10,287 nt of DNA from contig NZ_CALIBF010000169.1 in the NCBI RefSeq assembly GCF_938045465.1, positions 1 through 10,287 on the forward strand, read 5' to 3'. This DNA is from an uncultured Campylobacter sp. GTDB lineage: Bacteria > Campylobacterota > Campylobacteria > Campylobacterales > Campylobacteraceae. Both the position numbers and the translations under genes were made by a program. This document shows positions 1 through 6,329 of the stretch, piece after piece; within the stretch, counting starts at the first letter, position 1, and every line of letters begins with the position of its first letter. The notes under the pieces are model-generated. The model saw only the letters and a list, made by a program, of their open reading frames with translations, did no database searches and was not told the origin of the DNA.

Positions 1-607
1 AAAAATTCGGGCGCGCAGAATTCCGATGCGTAAAATTTAGCCCGTATGATGAAAAATGAAGCTGCATTAAAATTTAAAAATTTCACCGCCCGCCCGCGCT
101 ATTTTCGGGTTCGCTTAAGGCTCGCGCGAGCAGGTGCGGCTCTTTGCTACGCACGTCCCGCCGAAGCTGCTTGCCTAGAAAGATCAAGCACCGTTGCAAA
201 ACCGAGCGGAGTGGGTAAAAATTTAAAAAGCCTAAATTTTAAAAACCGAAACGCTACGAGTACAAATTGCGAGGCAAGTCGTTACATAGACTTTAGCGCG
301 GATTACGACATGGATCGCGACATACGCTTTATAGCATATCGCTGCAGCACATGCCAAAGCATAAACTTTAACGCAGATCGAGACTTAAATTTAAATATAT
401 GCCACGATATAAATTCTAGCGCGGATTATGCATAAATCTCGTTAAAGGTCACGGCATGAACCCAAGCATGGATTATTACGACATACGCCTCGGAGTGGAT
501 CGAGACATAAATTCTGACAGGTATCGCGCCGTAAATTTTAAAATTTCAAACGCAAATTTAAAAGCGAATTTAGCAGTTTTAAAAGCAGATTTAAGGACGG
601 ATTTTAG
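1..607. other. Gene-poor leading region with degenerate repeats
   Basis: I see no convincing gene in these 607 bases. One open frame (46-435, +) has no ribosome site before its ATG. Its first half translates to Arg/Ala-rich sequence of no recognisable family, and its second half only reads through degenerate repeated DNA. The region is a mosaic of AT words (AAATTTAAAA and similar) and GC-rich pieces. It has a perfect 12-base palindrome, GCTCGCGCGAGC (120-131), and a short inverted repeat GTGCG/CGCAC near 134-155. From about 290 to 520 several words recur imperfectly. It could be a decayed gene or an ordinary Campylobacter spacer. The last bases hold the ribosome site of the lipoprotein stump that follows. 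Confidence 0.6.
290..520. repeat. Degenerate dispersed short repeats
   Basis: TAGCGCGGATTA occurs exactly at 294-305 and again at 417-428. GACATACGC occurs at 319-327 and 480-488. GGATCGCGACATA at 312-324 matches GGATCGAGACATA at 497-509 with one change, and a weaker copy, GATCGAGACTTAAAT, lies at 376-390. Spacing between copies is irregular, so this is not a clean tandem array and not a CRISPR. It looks like an old, eroded duplication. No function can be assigned. Confidence 0.5.
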
Positions 608-805
608 ATGATAAAATTTTTAAATCTAAAAGTTGCTGCCGCCGTGTTCGCGCTGCTACTCTCAGGCTGCGACGGATGGAAGCACCATCTAAGCAGCGAC
701 GGCGCCTCGCTCGCCTCCAAGTTCGACCCCTCCGAGCGCACGCTAAAGATCGAGGGCAACGACAAGCCGCTCGTGCTGTTTTTCTACGCAAGTAGCCGAA
801 TTTAG
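608..805 (+). pseudogene. Truncated thioredoxin-like (TlpA-type) lipoprotein
   Basis: This 65-codon frame begins with a lipoprotein signal peptide. It has basic residues, a hydrophobic run over about residues 8-18, and the lipobox LLSGC with Cys21 as the predicted lipid-bearing residue, so the product would be exported and membrane anchored. The final part, about residues 39-62, reads like the first strands of a thioredoxin fold (FDPSERTLKI then KPLVLFFYASS). In TlpA/thioredoxin proteins FFYAS is followed at once by the redox CxxC motif. Here the frame gives Arg-Ile-stop and runs into AT-rich spacer. Neither other forward frame restores a CxxC, so this is a 3' truncation rather than a simple frameshift. 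AAGGA at 593-597 is a plausible ribosome site with a slightly long spacer. The coding stretch is visibly richer in GC than its flanks. The lipobox is seen; the thioredoxin assignment is inferred from a short segment. It could instead be a genuine short lipoprotein. Confidence 0.6.
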
Positions 806-858
806 AAATTTTAAAATTTAGATAAAATTCTACGATTTGGAATTTTGATAAAATTTCT
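804..858. terminator. Nested hairpin between convergent genes
   Basis: Two nested inverted repeats fill the gap between the lipoprotein stump and the convergent TPM gene. The outer arms are AGAAATTTT (804-812) and AAAATTTCT (850-858). The inner arms are AAAATTC (824-830) and GAATTTT (840-846) around a 9-base loop. The stem is A/T-rich with flanking T and A runs in both directions, as expected of a bidirectional terminator for converging transcripts. The arms use the AT words common in all spacers of this genome, so chance pairing is a real alternative. Confidence 0.45.
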
Positions 859-862
859 GTGG

Positions 863-1660
863 CTACCAGCTTCCGCTAGCACCGCCTCCGCCGAAGCTTC
901 CGCCGCCCCCACTGAAACCGCCTCCGCTAAAACCGCCACTTCCTTTAAATTCGCCAAAATCTCCGGATGAGCCGCCTCTCATGCGCGATGAGCGCGCAAT
1001 TTCGCTTATGATGTCTGCACTCGAGATTATATCCTCGTCGCTTCTTCTGAGGCGCCTCACGCGGCGGCTTAGTATCGCAAAAAGCAAGACTGCAAAAAGC
1101 ACCATGAAAATCGCAAAGTCCTTGTTGCTCGGATCCTGCTGCGCGTTGGCGTTAAGGGGATCAAATTTTATATCGCCGCCTTCGATCGTGCTGATGATCG
1201 CCGAAATCCCGCTAATGACGCCACTTTCATAATCTCCCTGCCTAAAATAGGGCAGAATTTTATTGCTGATGATACGCTTGGCGCGCATATCGGTTAGCAC
1301 GCCCTCTAGCCCGTATCCGACCTCGATACGCACTTTATGCTCGTGTGGAGCGACAAGCAGCAGTACGCCGTTGTCGCGCCCTTTTTGCCCGATACCAAGA
1401 GCGCGCGCCTGCTCTACGCCGATTTCCTCGATAGAGTAGCCGCCGAGCGATTTTAGGCTTATGAACATGATCTGGTTTGTGGAATTTTTATCGAAAGTCG
1501 TTAAAATTTCATTCAGACTCTCTCTCGCGGCTGGGCGTAAAATGCTAGCCTCATCAATTACGGCGGTGCCGTTTGGATGGGCTAGATACTCGCTAGGTGC
1601 GGCGACGCTTATTACAAATAGCGCCATTAGGGAAAAAGCAAATCTACAAGCCACTCTCAT
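863..1660 (-). CDS. Secreted, membrane-anchored TPM-domain protein (YgcG-like)
   Basis: The 265-residue product has a Sec signal peptide (about residues 1-22) and then a TPM domain (about 27-160). Typical TPM motifs are NGTAVIDEAS near the start, GRDNGVLLLVAP at 94-105 and RIEVGYGLEGVLTD at 111-124. A transmembrane helix follows at about 181-199, then a basic stretch, then a low-complexity Gly/Ser/Phe tail from about 229 ending in GGGGASGSW, a tail usual in this family. The TPM domain would sit in the periplasm and the tail in the cytoplasm. Members have been linked to photosystem repair in plants and acid phosphatase activity in vitro; the bacterial role is not settled. It is the last gene of the operon. 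Its ATG overlaps the upstream stop by 4 bases, and GGAG lies just before it. Family is confident; function is not. Confidence 0.9.
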   Translation of the reverse strand: MRVACRFAFSLMALFVISVAAPSEYLAHPNGTAVIDEASILRPAARESLNEILTTFDKNSTNQIMFISLKSLGGYSIEEIGVEQARALGIGQKGRDNGVLLLVAPHEHKVRIEVGYGLEGVLTDMRAKRIISNKILPYFRQGDYESGVISGISAIISTIEGGDIKFDPLNANAQQDPSNKDFAIFMVLFAVLLFAILSRRVRRLRRSDEDIISSADIISEIARSSRMRGGSSGDFGEFKGSGGFSGGGFSGGGGSFGGGGASGSW

Positions 1661-2250
1661 CGCAGCTCCACCAAGGTCTCTTCTATCTCGTTATTTTCGC
1701 TATTTTTAGGCACCCTCTTGGCTAGCTCGCACAGCGCGTCCATCGCCTTTAAAACGGCAGGCTCAAGACCTTGCGTGCTGGGGTTAAATTCTGTCGTGAT
1801 ACGTTCAAACTCAACCTTAGAGATAAACTCCGCCGCTTGCGCGCCGCAGATGATATGAGCGCAGTGCTCGCGGACGCAGACGCAAAACATTATCGCTTCT
1901 TTTACGCTGCCGTAACGCTCGTAAAATTTTTGCATCGCAAACTCGCCCGAGAGCCGAAGTCTGCGAGATTTAGGCGTGATTAGAGTTAAAAGCGTGGGGC
2001 ATTTAGCTAGCAGAGCTTTAATCGCTATGAAGCTGAGCGCTACGATCTGCAGTAGCTCAGCTTTGCTTATTTGCGGCACGAAGCACAGAACGATGCCGAT
2101 CGCAAACGCCGTCACTGCCGCCGCGCTATAGCTAGCTTCGCAGTCCTCGCTTGCTTCGCGCGCGACCACGCAGACGATCTGCGCACCACTTGCAGCTTCG
2201 GCTTTCGTGATTAGCTCGTGGATTTTTTGCTTGCACTGCTCGCTTAGCAT
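1657..2250 (-). CDS. Small two-helix TPM-domain membrane protein
   Basis: This 197-residue protein lacks a signal peptide. A short N-terminal TPM piece (about 8-33, with SGAQIVCVVARE) is followed by two hydrophobic helices (about 42-60 and 66-82), and then the rest of the domain (about 100-180, with AMQKFYERYGSVKEAIMFCV and HCAHIICG). A TPM fold split by a helical hairpin is the usual architecture of the second TPM protein found beside lemA in many bacteria. It holds ten cysteines, unusually many for its length, and I see no CxxC redox pair among them except none in canonical form (CVC at 123-125 is one residue apart). AAAGG before the ATG serves as ribosome site. The gene starts 15 bases after lemA and overlaps the next TPM gene by ATGA. 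Its biochemical role is unknown; a partner of LemA in the inner membrane is inferred from synteny. Confidence 0.8.
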   Translation of the reverse strand: MLSEQCKQKIHELITKAEAASGAQIVCVVAREASEDCEASYSAAAVTAFAIGIVLCFVPQISKAELLQIVALSFIAIKALLAKCPTLLTLITPKSRRLRLSGEFAMQKFYERYGSVKEAIMFCVCVREHCAHIICGAQAAEFISKVEFERITTEFNPSTQGLEPAVLKAMDALCELAKRVPKNSENNEIEETLVELR

Positions 2251-2265
2251 TTGCCGCCTTTAGCG

Positions 2266-2979
2266 TTATTTAAACGAGACGCTAGGGGCTTTTTGGCTTG
2301 AGCTATCAGCGCTAAAGCTAGGTTTGGCGCCGCCTAGTCCTACGATGCGCGCGATAATGTTTGTAGGAAAGGTTCTAATTAGCTTGTTGTATTCCTGCAC
2401 CGAGGCGATGTAGTCCTTGCGCGCTACGGCGATGCGGTTTTCCGTGCCTTCGAGCTGATTTTGCAAGTCGGCGAAATTCTGATTTGCCTTGAGATCCGGA
2501 TAGCGCTCGACTACCAGCATCAAGCGCGATAGGGCTGAACTAAGCTCGCCTTGAGCGCCGTTAAATTTCGCAAACGCCTCCGGATCTTGCGCTAAACTTT
2601 CTGCATTGATATTGACAGCGGTTGCCTTAGCGCGGGCATTTATGACGCCTTCTAAGGTATCTTTTTCATGGCTTGCGTAGCCCTTGACGGTTTCTACGAA
2701 ATTTGGAATCAAGTCGGCGCGGCGCTGATATTGGTTTTGTACCTGGCTCCACGCAGCCTTAACCTCTTCATCTTTGCTTACGAGTTTATTGTAAACCGGC
2801 ACTGCAAATATCGCAAACGCAATCGCCGCAATCACTAAGACGATTAGAGCTTTGATTAAGATATGAAGCCCTCCTTTTTGGCGCGGATACTCTCCTCCGC
2901 CAAAGCTCTCGCCTCGCGCAGATAAGCCTTTATCGTCGTAACTTATACGCTCGTTATTTTCTCCTTGCAGCTCTTTCAT
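2266..2979 (-). CDS. lemA: LemA family membrane protein
   Basis: The 237-residue product carries a clear LemA core: one transmembrane helix (about 40-62), the motif LVSKDEEVKAAWSQVQNQYQ (66-85), RRADLIPNFVETVKGYASHE (86-105), then long helices including ALSRLMLVVERYPDLKAN (149-166) and ENRIAVARKDY (180-190). LemA proteins are anchored by one N-terminal helix with a helical-bundle domain outside the membrane. The cellular role is not firmly known. Unusually, 39 hydrophilic residues with a Gly-rich patch (GESFGGGEYPRQKGG) precede the helix; family members normally begin almost directly with it. The start is well supported: AAGGAG lies 6 bases before the ATG, and no ATG, GTG or TTG suits a start just before the helix. 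The ATG overlaps the alr stop by 4 bases. Two TPM genes follow, the classic LemA-TPM neighbourhood. Confidence 0.92.
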   Translation of the reverse strand: MKELQGENNERISYDDKGLSARGESFGGGEYPRQKGGLHILIKALIVLVIAAIAFAIFAVPVYNKLVSKDEEVKAAWSQVQNQYQRRADLIPNFVETVKGYASHEKDTLEGVINARAKATAVNINAESLAQDPEAFAKFNGAQGELSSALSRLMLVVERYPDLKANQNFADLQNQLEGTENRIAVARKDYIASVQEYNKLIRTFPTNIIARIVGLGGAKPSFSADSSSQKAPSVSFK

Positions 2980-3989
2980 TGAAATCTCCTTGGGATGTTG
3001 GAATTTAATTTGACTAAAATTTCATATTCGATCGTGCCGAAGTGTTTTGCCCAAATCCGCGCGTCGTCCAGCACGCAAACTCGCTCTCCGCCGAATTCCG
3101 CGCAGAAACTATCCATTGACATTTTTCCTAGCATTTTTTGCCCGTTTGCAAGCGCTAGCTCGCCCTCACCGTCGTAGCGAAATAGCCCGTCGGCGTAGCC
3201 CAGATCGTAGGTGCCGATCTTCATATCGCGTGGCGCTTCAAATTTCGCGCCGTAGCCCACGCGCTCGCCTTTTTTCAGCACGCGCGAGCTGATCAGATCG
3301 GCATAGAGCTTTAGCACAGGGCGTAAATTTAGGCTCTCGTCAAACTGAGGATAGCCGAACTGCGCCATACCTATGCGTACATATTCGTCCTCAAAGCCCG
3401 CACTTCGCTCGATAGCTGCGGAGTTGCTCGAATGAAATTTTAAATTTTCAAAGCCCGCGGCGGCGGCTTTGTGCCCCGCGAAACGCTTAAATTCTATAAA
3501 ATTTTGCCTCTGCGCGAAAAAATCGCCGCTTAGCTCGTCGCTTGCGCGAAAGTGTGTGAAAAAGCCACGAAGCTTAAATCCACCCGCCTTGCATAGCCTA
3601 AGCGCCTCATCTAGCTCGCTCGCAACAATGCCGTTGCGGTGCATAGCAGTATCTGCAGCGATATAAATTTTAAGCCCTCGTTTAAGACGTGAGAAGTAGC
3701 TCAGATCATTTACTGCGTAGCAAAACCGCTCATCCTCGTCCCCGCGCGGAATGTGCGAGAGCACTAAAATTTCATCAAATAAATCCGCTATCTGCGCGGC
3801 TTCCGCAACACTTCGCGTTACGGCGCGTACGAAGCCTAGCTTTGCCGCTTCCTCGCAGCAAAGCCTGCAGCCATGGCCGTATGAATTATCCTTGGCTACC
3901 AAAAATACTCGCTCCGCTTCACCTACTTTGGCGGCGATTTGCGCTAGATTGTGCGCATAAGCGGCGCGATCTAAGATGATCTCAGACAT
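2976..3989 (-). CDS. alr: Alanine racemase, PLP-dependent
   Basis: This cytoplasmic enzyme interconverts L- and D-alanine, supplying D-alanine for peptidoglycan. The 337-residue chain has the N-terminal PLP barrel with Lys33 in AKDNSYGHG (canonical KxNAYGHG), HRNG at 117-120, HSSNSAA at 186-192 and VRIGMAQFGY at 204-213. The C-terminal domain supplies the second catalytic residue, Tyr246 in RVGYGAKFEA, followed by GYADG (264-268) and GKMSMDSF (288-295). Every key element is present, so it should be active. It is shorter than the roughly 360 residues of E. coli or Bacillus enzymes, as I recall also for C. jejuni Alr. The ATG overlaps the upstream 81-codon gene by 8 bases. Its own ribosome site is weak (GGGCTAAATTTCG before ATG), so expression probably depends on coupled translation. 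Confidence 0.95.
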   Translation of the reverse strand: MSEIILDRAAYAHNLAQIAAKVGEAERVFLVAKDNSYGHGCRLCCEEAAKLGFVRAVTRSVAEAAQIADLFDEILVLSHIPRGDEDERFCYAVNDLSYFSRLKRGLKIYIAADTAMHRNGIVASELDEALRLCKAGGFKLRGFFTHFRASDELSGDFFAQRQNFIEFKRFAGHKAAAAGFENLKFHSSNSAAIERSAGFEDEYVRIGMAQFGYPQFDESLNLRPVLKLYADLISSRVLKKGERVGYGAKFEAPRDMKIGTYDLGYADGLFRYDGEGELALANGQKMLGKMSMDSFCAEFGGERVCVLDDARIWAKHFGTIEYEILVKLNSNIPRRFQ

Positions 3990-4227
3990 CGAAATTTAGC
4001 CCATAAGTGCGGTATAAATATGGCAGCAGCTTGCGCGCGGCGTAATCGTAGCCGTAGAATTTCGCATAAACTTCTTTCAAGCTAGCCTCACCTGCGCGCT
4101 CGAAATCAAATACGTCGGTATCCGCGATTTTTGGCACGCGCTCATCTAAGAATTTAAAAAATTCCGCTCTCGCAGCCAAAAGCTCTTTTATATTTTTCTC
4201 AACCTCTTGCTTTTCAGATTCGTTCAT
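3982..4227 (-). CDS. Small hypothetical protein, 81 residues
   Basis: I do not recognise this family. The protein is highly charged and probably mostly helical. It starts with an acidic/basic segment (MNESEKQEVEKNIKELLAAR), has no signal peptide or transmembrane helix, and ends in an aromatic-rich segment (YAKFYGYDYAARKLLPYLYR, 54-73). It is likely cytoplasmic. It is a real gene rather than a shadow: AAAGGA lies 6 bases before the ATG, the ATG overlaps the phosphomannomutase stop by 4 bases, and its own stop overlaps the alr start region by 8 bases. Its position between an AlgC-type mutase and alanine racemase ties it to an envelope-precursor operon, but no function follows from that alone. 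Confidence 0.75.
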   Translation of the reverse strand: MNESEKQEVEKNIKELLAARAEFFKFLDERVPKIADTDVFDFERAGEASLKEVYAKFYGYDYAARKLLPYLYRTYGLNFDV

Positions 4228-5594
4228 CTCTGGTCCTTTAAATTTTCTAGTTTACCTAAAAATACGCGCTGCATCTCGTCGCGAAACTCAGGGCTAGAGG
4301 CCTCGAAGCGAGTTACGATCACAGGCGTAGTGTTGCTTGCCCGTACGAGCGCCCAGCCGTCATCAAACCGCACTCTGATGCCGTCGATCTCGATAATATC
4401 GCGGATGGGCGGTAGCTCCGCGATACCTGCGTGGATTTGAGCTTTAAGAGCCTCGATAATCTTAAATTTTGCCTCCTCGCTCGTATTAAATTTAATCTCG
4501 TCGGTGCTAAAAACTCGCGGCAGCTTGTCTAGTTCGGCGTCTAAATCATATCCTTTAGCTACGAGCTCAAGCACGCGCATCATCGCATATACGCCGTCAT
4601 CAAAGCCGAAATATCGCTCCTTAAAATAAATATGCCCGCTAACCTCCGCGGCAAGATCGATACCGAGCTCCTTCATCGCCTTCTTGATATTGCTGTGGCC
4701 GGTCTTGCCCATGAAACTTTTGCCGATCTTATCGATGGTATCGTACATCGCCTGCGAGCATTTGACCTCGCCTAGGATGCGCGGATGGGTCATATTTAGA
4801 GTAAGCAGGCAGGCTAGCTCATCGCCTTTGATGTTGCGGCGCGGAGTTAGCACGGCGATCCTATCGGCGTCTCCGTCAAAACCGAAACCCAAGCTCACGC
4901 CGTCTTGCTTCATCGCAGCTTTAAGATCAGCTAAATTTTTCTCCTCGCTGGGGTCTGGGTGGTGGTTTGGGAAATTACCGTCTGGCTGTGGAAATAAAAC
5001 TTTAGCGTTTAGCTCTAGCCTTTCGACGATTTTAGTAGTCGTAACACCAGCGGCGCCGTTTGCGCAGTCGATGATAAAAGGCGCGGCAAAGCCCTTAAGA
5101 GCCGCAAATTCCTTCTCAAAATATGCTAGATACTCGCTTAAGATGTCGTACTTCTGAGTGCTTATATCGGTTGGAATTCCAAAATTTGAACTCATCAGCT
5201 CCCGCACCTGCGCACCTAGGCGTTTCAAATCCGAGCCAAAGAAGCTATCCGTGCCGATCGTGATCTTAAAGCCGTTGTAATTTTTGGGATTGTGCGAGCC
5301 GGTAATCATTACGTTTGCGTCAAATTTATGCGTAAATACGCTAAAATAGCCCACCGGCGTCGGTAGCAAGCCGATATTATAAACCCGCAACCCGGCGAAA
5401 TTTAGCCCGCTTACGAAATAGCCAAAAAGCTCATCCGCGCTAAGACGGGCGTCGTATCCCACGCTAACGCGCTCAAGCCCGAGATTTGCGATATGTTTAC
5501 CAAGCGCGAAGCCGATCGCTTTTACGCTGCGCTCGTTTAGCTCCTCGCCCACGATGCCGCGAATATCGTATTCTCTAAAGATATCTTCGATCAT
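4224..5594 (-). CDS. manB: Phosphomannomutase/phosphoglucomutase (AlgC-type)
   Basis: This 456-residue enzyme of the alpha-D-phosphohexomutase superfamily interconverts hexose 6-phosphate and 1-phosphate, feeding nucleotide-sugar synthesis for LOS, capsule or glycans. All four active-site elements are visible: the phosphoserine loop TGSHNPKNYNGFK with Ser100, the metal loop DGDADR (240-245), the sugar-specificity loop EVSGH (317-321), and the phosphate-binding loop RASNTTPV (418-425). EYDIRGIVGEEL at the N terminus is typical. Length and the TGSHNP variant match the bifunctional Pseudomonas AlgC type, so both mannose and glucose phosphates may be used; this cannot be decided from sequence alone. 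It opens the minus-strand operon. AAAGG at 5601-5605 precedes the ATG, and a -10 box lies just upstream. The symbol follows Campylobacter usage; algC or pmm would also be defensible. Confidence 0.93.
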   Translation of the reverse strand: MIEDIFREYDIRGIVGEELNERSVKAIGFALGKHIANLGLERVSVGYDARLSADELFGYFVSGLNFAGLRVYNIGLLPTPVGYFSVFTHKFDANVMITGSHNPKNYNGFKITIGTDSFFGSDLKRLGAQVRELMSSNFGIPTDISTQKYDILSEYLAYFEKEFAALKGFAAPFIIDCANGAAGVTTTKIVERLELNAKVLFPQPDGNFPNHHPDPSEEKNLADLKAAMKQDGVSLGFGFDGDADRIAVLTPRRNIKGDELACLLTLNMTHPRILGEVKCSQAMYDTIDKIGKSFMGKTGHSNIKKAMKELGIDLAAEVSGHIYFKERYFGFDDGVYAMMRVLELVAKGYDLDAELDKLPRVFSTDEIKFNTSEEAKFKIIEALKAQIHAGIAELPPIRDIIEIDGIRVRFDDGWALVRASNTTPVIVTRFEASSPEFRDEMQRVFLGKLENLKDQR

Positions 5595-5621
5595 AAAATT
5601 CCTTTAAATTTAAATCGCGGT

Positions 5622-5627
5622 ATTTTA
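5622..5627 (-). promoter_or_regulatory. Putative -10 box of the manB-alr-lemA-tpm operon
   Basis: On the minus strand the spacer reads TTTTTATAAAATACC. TAAAAT (or the overlapping TATAAA) is a good sigma-70 -10 element. It would start transcription near 5615 and give a leader of about 20 bases carrying the AAAGG ribosome site. A T-rich stretch rather than a clear -35 box lies upstream, as is usual in Campylobacter. No operator-like symmetry was seen. Confidence 0.45.
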
Positions 5628-5657
5628 TAAAAACTTGCTTAATATTTATATTATAAA

Positions 5658-5666
5658 TGATAAAAT
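5658..5666 (+). promoter_or_regulatory. Putative extended -10 promoter of creA
   Basis: TGATAAAAT matches the extended -10 form TGnTAAAAT. Transcription would start near 5673, giving a leader of about 20 bases before the ATG at 5693. Because the element overlaps the more upstream ATG at 5657, it argues that translation starts at 5693. It lies back to back with the operon promoter on the other strand. Confidence 0.5.
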
Positions 5667-5692
5667 CGCCGCTAAAATTCCAAAGGATGGTT

Positions 5693-6184
5693 ATGAAAAA
5701 ATTTATTCTAGTAGCGATTTTAGCGGCTTTTGCTTGCGCGGGCGATTACGAGCTCGTAGGTAGCGTAAATACTTCGTTTAGAATTTTTGGCAAAGACGAT
5801 CGCATCGAAGTTATCGCGGTTAAAGATCCTAAGATCGACGGCGTGACCTGCTACGTCTCTTACGCCAAAAAAGGCGGTGCCAAAGAGATCATCGGCGTGG
5901 AGGAGGACCGCTCCGAAGCCTCTGTGTCGTGCGTGCAGACAGCGCCTAAAATCATCATCAAAGAGGAGTTGAAAAAAGAGGATATTTTTAAAAAACGCAG
6001 TTCGTTGATCTTCAAAAAGACCCACGTAGTTAGGCTTTATGACGCAGTGCAGGGCTCGATAATCTATTTGGTTTATTCAGACAAAGTGATCGATGGCTCG
6101 CCTAATAACTCGATCTCGGCGATCCCGTGCCACCAAGCCGTGGGCGACGTGTGCGAGCTAGCATATACCCAAGGCAAAAAATAA
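5693..6184 (+). CDS. creA: CreA family secreted protein
   Basis: The 163-residue product is recognisable as CreA from ELVGSVNTSFRIFGKDDRIE (20-39), DPKIDGVTCYVSYAKKGG (45-62), EDRSEASVSCVQ (71-82), RSSLIFKKTHVVRLYD (102-117) and YLVYSDKVIDGSPNNSISAI (125-144). A Sec signal peptide (about 1-16, cleavage likely after ACA) sends it to the periplasm. Four cysteines in the mature part (53, 80, 146, 154) could form two disulfides; the last two lie in a C-terminal extension after the conserved core. CreA is widespread but has no known biochemical function. I chose the ATG at 5693 because AAAGGA lies 5 bases before it and a normal signal peptide begins there. Starting at 5657 would add 12 residues before the signal peptide and overlap the promoter. 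It is divergent from the mutase operon and appears monocistronic. Confidence 0.9.
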   Translation: MKKFILVAILAAFACAGDYELVGSVNTSFRIFGKDDRIEVIAVKDPKIDGVTCYVSYAKKGGAKEIIGVEEDRSEASVSCVQTAPKIIIKEELKKEDIFKKRSSLIFKKTHVVRLYDAVQGSIIYLVYSDKVIDGSPNNSISAIPCHQAVGDVCELAYTQGKK

Positions 6185-6191
6185 TAATAAG

Positions 6192-6229
6192 GAATTCCGC
6201 AAAGATAAAATTTTATCGCAGCGGAATTC
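6192..6229 (+). terminator. Putative creA terminator hairpin
   Basis: Eight bases after the creA stop, GAATTCCGC (6192-6200) pairs with GCGGAATTC (6221-6229). Inside, GATAAAATTTTATC (6204-6217) is itself a perfect palindrome, separated from the outer stem by three mismatches on each side. Position favours a transcription stop or mRNA end stabiliser. There is no clean T run after the 3' arm, so intrinsic termination is uncertain. Confidence 0.55.
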
Positions 6230-6329
6230 TAAATTAGAAATTATGTGATGAGATGACGCACGAAATTTAATAGAATTTCGCCAAATTCCGCAGCATTTTA
6301 TAAAATTTTATCCGCACCGTTAAATTCCT

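Noticed and set aside
46..435. 129-codon open frame on the plus strand
   Set aside because: No ribosome site, no recognisable domain, low-quality Arg/Ala composition, and its second half only translates degenerate repeats.
290..520. CRISPR array
   Set aside because: Repeats are few, imperfect, irregularly spaced and not of uniform length.
591..791. Arg-rich minus-strand open frame opposite the lipoprotein stump
   Set aside because: It is a shadow of the plus-strand frame, which has a signal peptide, lipobox and ribosome site.
863..985. GGC/GGA-rich repeat at the end of the TPM gene as a separate DNA element
   Set aside because: It encodes the Gly-rich tail normal for this family.
2860..2885. 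Strong AAAGGAGGG on the minus strand inside lemA, possibly marking a shorter LemA
   Set aside because: No ATG, GTG or TTG follows at usable distance; the codons are simply Lys-Gly-Gly.
5657..5692. Longer start for CreA at 5657
   Set aside because: It overlaps the extended -10 promoter, has no ribosome site, and would put 12 extra residues before a normal signal peptide.
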